Shown in pieces: positions 60,247-64,000 of a DNA stretch of 64,000 nucleotides. A model generated the notes under the pieces. It was not told the DNA's origin. It saw only the letters and a program-made list of their open reading frames with translations, and searched no databases. This DNA comes from Theionarchaea archaeon (GTDB lineage: Archaea; Methanobacteriota_B; Thermococci; Methanofastidiosales; SZ-28-30), in the NCBI GenBank assembly GCA_018992685.1, contig JACVGT010000019.1, positions 1 through 64,000 of the forward strand, read 5' to 3'. A program made the position numbers and the translations under genes. Position 1 is the first letter of the stretch; the number at the start of each line of letters is the position of its first letter.

Positions 60247-61047
60247 CTACGTCCCGTCCACTATGTGTATCACTCTCTGAGGAAAGGGTATGTGTATGCC
60301 TGCTTTTTCCAGCTCTACTTTCATTTTCCATAGCAACTCCATCTGTACTGTATACCACACCTGTGAAGGGGCCCATACCCGTATGCTCAGGCGGACACTG
60401 CTGTCCCCCAGGTCGTCCACATAAACAGCTGGTCTAGGATTGACCAGTACAAAAGGGTGTTCTTCCAGCACCTTCTTTATGACCTGTATAGCCTCCTCCG
60501 CATCATCCTCGTATCCAATTCCTATGGAATACTCAAACCGTCTGGCAGGGTATTTCACATAGTTCGTAATGTTTGACGAAAACACCTTCTCGTTCGGTAT
60601 CCTCATATACGTGCCATCAAATGTCCTCACTACTGTAGAAAGTACCCGTATATCCTCTACAACACCTGAAATATCTCCTATCTGAATCTGATCTCCGATC
60701 CTGATTGGTCTTTCAACAATCAAGAAGAGTCCTGAGATCAAATTCGAGACAACACTCTGGCTGGCAAACCCCAGCACAACACCCGCGAATCCTCCAGCAA
60801 CCAAGAGTCCAGTGAGATGAAGACCAAGTTGAGGGAGGGCAATGACAACTCCCACAGCAATTATGCCATAGTATATGAGTCTCTCCGCGATGCTGAGGAC
60901 ATGTTCAGCAACCCGTTCTTTCAGGGCTGTTCTCACATTTGTCCTCACTAATCTGGCAACGATCACAGAGATGACAACAGTTAAAAGAAACACCGCAATG
61001 TCGCGCAGAGTAACGTCGCCAAATACTGAAAGAGATTGATCCATCAT
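60247..61047 (-). CDS. mscS: Small-conductance mechanosensitive channel (MscS family)
   Basis: A 266-residue channel. Three helices (about 13-33, 55-75, 78-105) end in the pore helix with GLLVAGGFAGVVLGFASQSVVSNLISGLF, the MscS hallmark. The beta domain follows (RPIRIGDQIQIGDISGVVEDI, MRIPNEKVFSSNITNY), then the C-terminal alpha/beta domain. It opens under membrane tension to release solutes. It overlaps the DUF432 gene by four bases (ATGA), so the two are made together. Confidence 0.95.
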   Translation of the reverse strand: MMDQSLSVFGDVTLRDIAVFLLTVVISVIVARLVRTNVRTALKERVAEHVLSIAERLIYYGIIAVGVVIALPQLGLHLTGLLVAGGFAGVVLGFASQSVVSNLISGLFLIVERPIRIGDQIQIGDISGVVEDIRVLSTVVRTFDGTYMRIPNEKVFSSNITNYVKYPARRFEYSIGIGYEDDAEEAIQVIKKVLEEHPFVLVNPRPAVYVDDLGDSSVRLSIRVWAPSQVWYTVQMELLWKMKVELEKAGIHIPFPQRVIHIVDGT

Positions 61048-61781
61048 AACCCCCGCTCCATCAAAAATGATTCCTTCTCCATTACCGCCCCCTTACTTGA
61101 ATTGAAAAGTGTAGCCGCCTTCTTCATACCCACTAGGGGAGGTTCTTCCAGAAATGAGGTTTCAGCGCTGCCAGTACTGTTGACTTTCATGACAGCATTT
61201 GCCATGGCCAGCCCATCATAGAATATTCTCATGTAGCGCACGTCGAACACAAGGTTAGTTATTTCTTTGCGCTGAGGAGCAAGGTTCTCGATTTCCACGT
61301 TCGCAATACCCTCAGAAAGTGGGTCGACTTGAGGAACTTGAGTATAAACATCACTTCTCCACATCTTACAAATGACGCCATTGTCAGGATCTCCGTACAG
61401 TGTGTATTTCGGGCTCGTTACAGTAAAAAGATCTATGGGTTCTTCTTCCTTTCGTGTACTGCTGAAGAACCCCATATTCAAAGACTCTTCTGTTTCGGGG
61501 AAAACACCAATCTCAATGGGAAAGGTCACAACCACAGTAATCTTACTCCTGGAGGGCACCAACACGGGGAAGGCCGTTCTGATCAGCAGATAATGGGTTA
61601 TCATTTCCGGCTGAGTAACTGGTTCCACAGGGGTCACCAGCAAATTGAAAGGAGATGGCATAATTTTTTTGAGTTCGCTATCAGATTTCCGATGGTAGAC
61701 ATATAGTCCTTTTTCCTGATATGTTTCTATCGTAGAGGAACCGAGGCTGACTGGTTTCCCGAATTGATAGGAACCGAACAT
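61044..61781 (-). CDS. DUF432-family protein coupled to MscS
   Basis: A 245-residue soluble protein of the archaeal DUF432 family: FGSYQFGKPV at the start, PVEPVTQPEMITHYLLIRT, FPIEIGVF, and a late block FDVRYMRIFYDGLAMANAV. DUF432 genes commonly lie beside mscS in archaea, and it could gate or regulate the channel; the function is not known. A TATA box CCTTTATAAATC at 61801-61813 on the minus strand lies about 25 bases before the ATG. Confidence 0.8.
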   Translation of the reverse strand: MFGSYQFGKPVSLGSSTIETYQEKGLYVYHRKSDSELKKIMPSPFNLLVTPVEPVTQPEMITHYLLIRTAFPVLVPSRSKITVVVTFPIEIGVFPETEESLNMGFFSSTRKEEEPIDLFTVTSPKYTLYGDPDNGVICKMWRSDVYTQVPQVDPLSEGIANVEIENLAPQRKEITNLVFDVRYMRIFYDGLAMANAVMKVNSTGSAETSFLEEPPLVGMKKAATLFNSSKGAVMEKESFLMERGL

Positions 61782-61799
61782 GTCCCCTTTTCTTTCTCG

Positions 61800-61814
61800 A
61801 GATTTATAAAGGTT
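61800..61814 (-). promoter_or_regulatory. TATA promoter of DUF432-mscS operon
   Basis: Minus strand AACCTTTATAAATCT about 25 bases before the ATG at 61781. Confidence 0.55.
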
Positions 61815-61961
61815 GCAGTGTGGTTACAGGCCAGGATGGGGCCAATTCAGGTGCCCTGACATGTCTGTCCTGCAGTCTTTCCAGTGCTGCTGTATCGCTC
61901 CCCGAAGAAAAAGAAAAGTTTAAGTAGACTCTTGTCGATCAACATCTATGGAGGAACAATC

Positions 61962-62360
61962 ATGATTGGAACATTACCTGACTTGCTCTTGCATGCACTT
62001 CTGGAAACAATTCCCATAGAGTTCTCAGTGCTGGACACAGATGATAGAGTGCTGGCCTGGAACAAACATGACACACGAATCTTCAGAAGGCCTTCGGGAG
62101 AGGTGGGAAGGAATGTCCGTGACTGTCACCCAAAGAAGAGCCTGCATAAGGTTGAGCAGATTCTGAAGGAAATGAAGGAAGGAAAAAGAGATAAAGCCAC
62201 GTTCTGGATTGACCTGGAGAGGAATGGAAAAATCTCAAAAATCCTCATCGAATATTACGCTCTACGGGACGAGGAAGGGACCTACCTGGGCTGTCTGGAA
62301 GCCAGTCAAGACATCACGGACATGAGAGAGCTGGAAGGCGAAAGACGGTTGCTTGAATAA
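61962..62360 (+). CDS. Stand-alone PAS-domain protein
   Basis: A 132-residue PAS sensor domain: ETIPIEFSVLDTDDRVLAWNKHDTRIF at the start, RRPSGEVGRNVRDCHPKKS with the Cys-His seen in PAS domains of the DUF438 group, and YYALRDEEGTYLGCLEASQDIT at the end. The usual histidine kinase or hemerythrin partner domain is missing, so it must act with another protein. ATG 61962 follows GGAGG by eight bases. Confidence 0.8.
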   Translation: MIGTLPDLLLHALLETIPIEFSVLDTDDRVLAWNKHDTRIFRRPSGEVGRNVRDCHPKKSLHKVEQILKEMKEGKRDKATFWIDLERNGKISKILIEYYALRDEEGTYLGCLEASQDITDMRELEGERRLLE

Positions 62361-62433
62361 GGATTGACACAGTGGTTCCCCTTTTTTATGTCTCTCTCAT
62401 GCCGGTATTCTAGACGTTCTCTGTGAGGTGGGT

Positions 62434-63315
62434 TTACAGGTCAATGTTGAAGAACATCCTCATAAAAATTCCTATCACAAAGGTTATTCCTGCAATACCC
62501 AGGCTGATAAGAGCCATCTCCAAGAATCGTTTCCTGAAGGACACATCCTGCACCACGGAAATGTAGAACGTGAACACCATAATCACTGTGACTGCAATGA
62601 GCAGGGCAGCCCCCAGGCAGACAAAATATGAATCAAAAAGCACGTATGGAAAAATCAACAACAGGACTGTTCCCACATATGTGATACCCGTGTAAACAGA
62701 TGCTTTCACTGCATTCTGATCGATCCTCTGGGACTTGGTGGACAAGTACTCTGAAGCTGCCATGGACAGAGAAGCAGCAATCCCTGTTATCAACCCCACC
62801 ATGGCGATAAGGTCAGTTCGTTGTAGTGTCAGGGTAAACCCCGCAAGAGCCCCCAATAACTCCACCAGCGCATCATTCAACCCAAGGACAATTGAACCCA
62901 CGTATCGGAGCTTTTCCTCGTCCAGCAGTGCTATGAGCTCGTGCTCATGAACATCCTCATCTTTCTGAATTTCATTGGCCTCGGGAATGGATTCAGAGAC
63001 TTTCTCGTATACGTGCTGTGCCTTCTCTTCTCCTCTTTCCATCAGCTTGATTCCGAAGGTCAATCCCAGCACTTTCGAGACTGCGCAGTAATAGCCGATT
63101 TTCAGTCGGGAGGGCTTCACCTCTTCCCTGGTAAACTTTTTCCAGAAATCATAGTGAGTTAATTCATCCTGGGAGATACGCTGCAGTATCTCTTTGTTGT
63201 GAGGATTCTTCACCCACCGGGCGAGATTGCTGTATATGTGGTGCTCTGTTATTTCAGTCCTCTGCACGTTCAACAAGATATTTCTGATCCTTTTGCCGAG
63301 GGGTTCGTGCACCAT
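62434..63315 (-). CDS. Ferritin-like plus VIT1/CCC1 iron transporter (MbfA/Er-VIT1-like)
   Basis: A 293-residue protein of two parts. Residues about 1-90 form a ferritin-like helix bundle with ETEHH-type ligands (TEITEHHIYSNLA, QDELTHYDFW). Residues about 130-293 form the VIT1/CCC1 membrane part with five helices (VGSIVLGLNDALVELLGALAG, SMAASEYLSTKSQ). Such fusions bind Fe(II) and move it across the membrane. A TATA box CCTTATATAT lies at 63333-63343 upstream (leaderless start likely). Confidence 0.88.
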   Translation of the reverse strand: MVHEPLGKRIRNILLNVQRTEITEHHIYSNLARWVKNPHNKEILQRISQDELTHYDFWKKFTREEVKPSRLKIGYYCAVSKVLGLTFGIKLMERGEEKAQHVYEKVSESIPEANEIQKDEDVHEHELIALLDEEKLRYVGSIVLGLNDALVELLGALAGFTLTLQRTDLIAMVGLITGIAASLSMAASEYLSTKSQRIDQNAVKASVYTGITYVGTVLLLIFPYVLFDSYFVCLGAALLIAVTVIMVFTFYISVVQDVSFRKRFLEMALISLGIAGITFVIGIFMRMFFNIDL

Positions 63316-63330
63316 GAGGAAGAATGGTTT

Positions 63331-63345
63331 TTTTCATATATAAGG
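63331..63345 (-). promoter_or_regulatory. TATA box of ferritin-VIT1 gene
   Basis: Minus strand ACCCTTATATATGAA about 25 bases before the ATG at 63315. Confidence 0.5.
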
Positions 63346-63457
63346 GTTTGTAACTCCCGAATTACCACAGAATCTGTTCTTACTGCTTTGGAACCTGGTT
63401 TTCCGCAAGATTTAAAAGGTTGCACCCTCATAGAAGTAGATCAATGGAGAAGACGTC

Positions 63458-64000
63458 ATGATGAAAAAGAAAGCACTCGGTTGCCTTGTCATCTTCATGG
63501 TCATGAGTGTGTTTATCCCCCCCGCCAGCTGTCAGTCCAGCTGGACGGTCATGGTCTACATGGACGGGGACAACAACCTGGAAGCTGCTGCCATTGATGA
63601 CCTGAATGAACTGGAAGCTATTGGATCATCAACTGAGGTGAATATTCTGGTGCAGCTCGATCGAATCGAGGGCTGGGACAGTTCAAATGGCGACTGGACG
63701 AGCACCCGAAGGTACTTTGTCCCTCAGGATCTTAATGGATATGATAGCCTCATTGTTTCTACACTGATTGCGGACCTCGGTGAGTTGAATATGGGTGACC
63801 CCACCACCCTGACGAATTTTGTCGATTGGGCACGTACGAATTATCCTGCAGATAACTATCTTCTTGTGTTGTGGGATCATGGTGATGGCTGGAAAACACG
63901 GCTAACCCAGATTACCACGAAAGGAAAAATCACCAGTATACAGAAAAAAGAGCCTCTAAAAGGCGTGTGTCTTGATGATACCAGTGGTGATTATTTGACC
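63458..64000 (+). CDS. Clostripain-family (C11) cysteine peptidase, N-terminal part
   Basis: The window ends inside this gene; 181 codons are present. A signal peptide (MMKKKALGCLVIFMVMSVFI, ending near PPASC) precedes WTVMVYMDGDNNLEAAAIDD, the start block of C11 peptidases. LVLWDHGDGW carries the catalytic His; the catalytic Cys lies past the window end. It is exported and probably degrades proteins outside the cell, feeding peptides to the Opp systems. A second ATG follows at once (63461). TATA AAGATTTAAAAGG occurs at about 63408-63420. Confidence 0.9.
   Translation, partial: MMKKKALGCLVIFMVMSVFIPPASCQSSWTVMVYMDGDNNLEAAAIDDLNELEAIGSSTEVNILVQLDRIEGWDSSNGDWTSTRRYFVPQDLNGYDSLIVSTLIADLGELNMGDPTTLTNFVDWARTNYPADNYLLVLWDHGDGWKTRLTQITTKGKITSIQKKEPLKGVCLDDTSGDYLT

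Noticed and set aside
1..64000. CRISPR arrays, rRNA genes or tRNA genes
   Set aside because: No regularly spaced direct repeats of 24-40 bases and no conserved rRNA or tRNA blocks were seen on either strand; the palindrome rows at oppA promoters are too short and too variable for a CRISPR array.

Overview
This window looks archaeal and most likely euryarchaeal. It carries a group II chaperonin (thermosome), an archaeal DnaG-type primase, a CTP-dependent riboflavin kinase with an N-terminal HTH, and DUF835, V4R and DUF432 proteins. Many promoters are TATA boxes preceded by a CCGAAAG-like BRE, often about 25 nt from the start codon, as in leaderless archaeal genes. The group 4 [NiFe]-hydrogenase follows the Ehb gene order of methanogens. 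Together with several peptide ABC systems and many peptidases, this suggests an anaerobic, peptide-using lineage near Thermococci, Methanofastidiosa or Theionarchaea. That placement is inference.

Layout. 1-161: tail of a PQQ-propeller surface protein. 338-7882 (minus): a 14-gene energy-converting hydrogenase/Mrp-antiporter operon. 8.3-10.8 kb (plus): FNR-like oxidoreductase and thermosome. 10.8-12.9 kb (minus): a metal-handling set (DUF2318, HMA membrane protein, membrane-bound wHTH). 13.1-21.8 kb: mostly single genes (amidohydrolase, zinc ribbon, ogt, ribK, DUF835, SufT/MIP18-like, ArsR, a TENG-repeat DUF4097 protein, dnaG). 21.9-26.7 kb (plus): an exported lipoprotein, then a DUF4129-MoxR-DUF58 operon. 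26.7-35.4 kb (minus): opp1, a complete oligopeptide ABC operon followed by three envelope genes. 35.8-43.3 kb (minus): opp2, a second complete oligopeptide ABC operon that ends with an exosortase/archaeosortase-family gene and a 49-residue membrane protein. 43.5-46.8 kb: small membrane or exported genes among three decayed IS ends. 46.8-52.1 kb: a BlaI/BlaR1-like pair, then EcfA-EcfT with a coupled caspase-like protease. 52.1-55.5 kb: coiled-coil, bactofilin-like, V4R and DUF72 genes. 55.9-60.1 kb (plus): two tandem oppA paralogues without permeases. 60.2-64.0 kb: MscS-DUF432, a PAS protein, a ferritin-VIT1 iron transporter and a clostripain-family peptidase running off the end.

The most unusual content concerns the four peptide-binding proteins. 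(1) OppA2, OppA3 and OppA4 are circular permutations of the SBP_bac_5 fold: the canonical C-terminal portion comes first. OppA1 has the normal order. (2) OppA1 and OppA4 end in a shared G-x-C-L-G-T + hydrophobic helix + basic tail, and OppA3 has a decayed copy. The opp2 operon encodes an exosortase-like protein with a Cys/Arg/His triad fused to a beta-propeller, so a dedicated C-terminal sorting system is a reasonable hypothesis. (3) The promoters of the three permuted oppA genes carry arrays of TAG...CTA palindromes spaced mostly 17-19 bp. (4) oppA3 and oppA4 have long leaders with a conserved two-stem fold exposing CCTCCTT, which can pair with the Shine-Dalgarno AAAGGAGG. (5) oppA2 and oppA3/A4 are inverted repeats flanking a 12.6 kb segment that holds the IS relics. 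All alignments and folds were made by eye.
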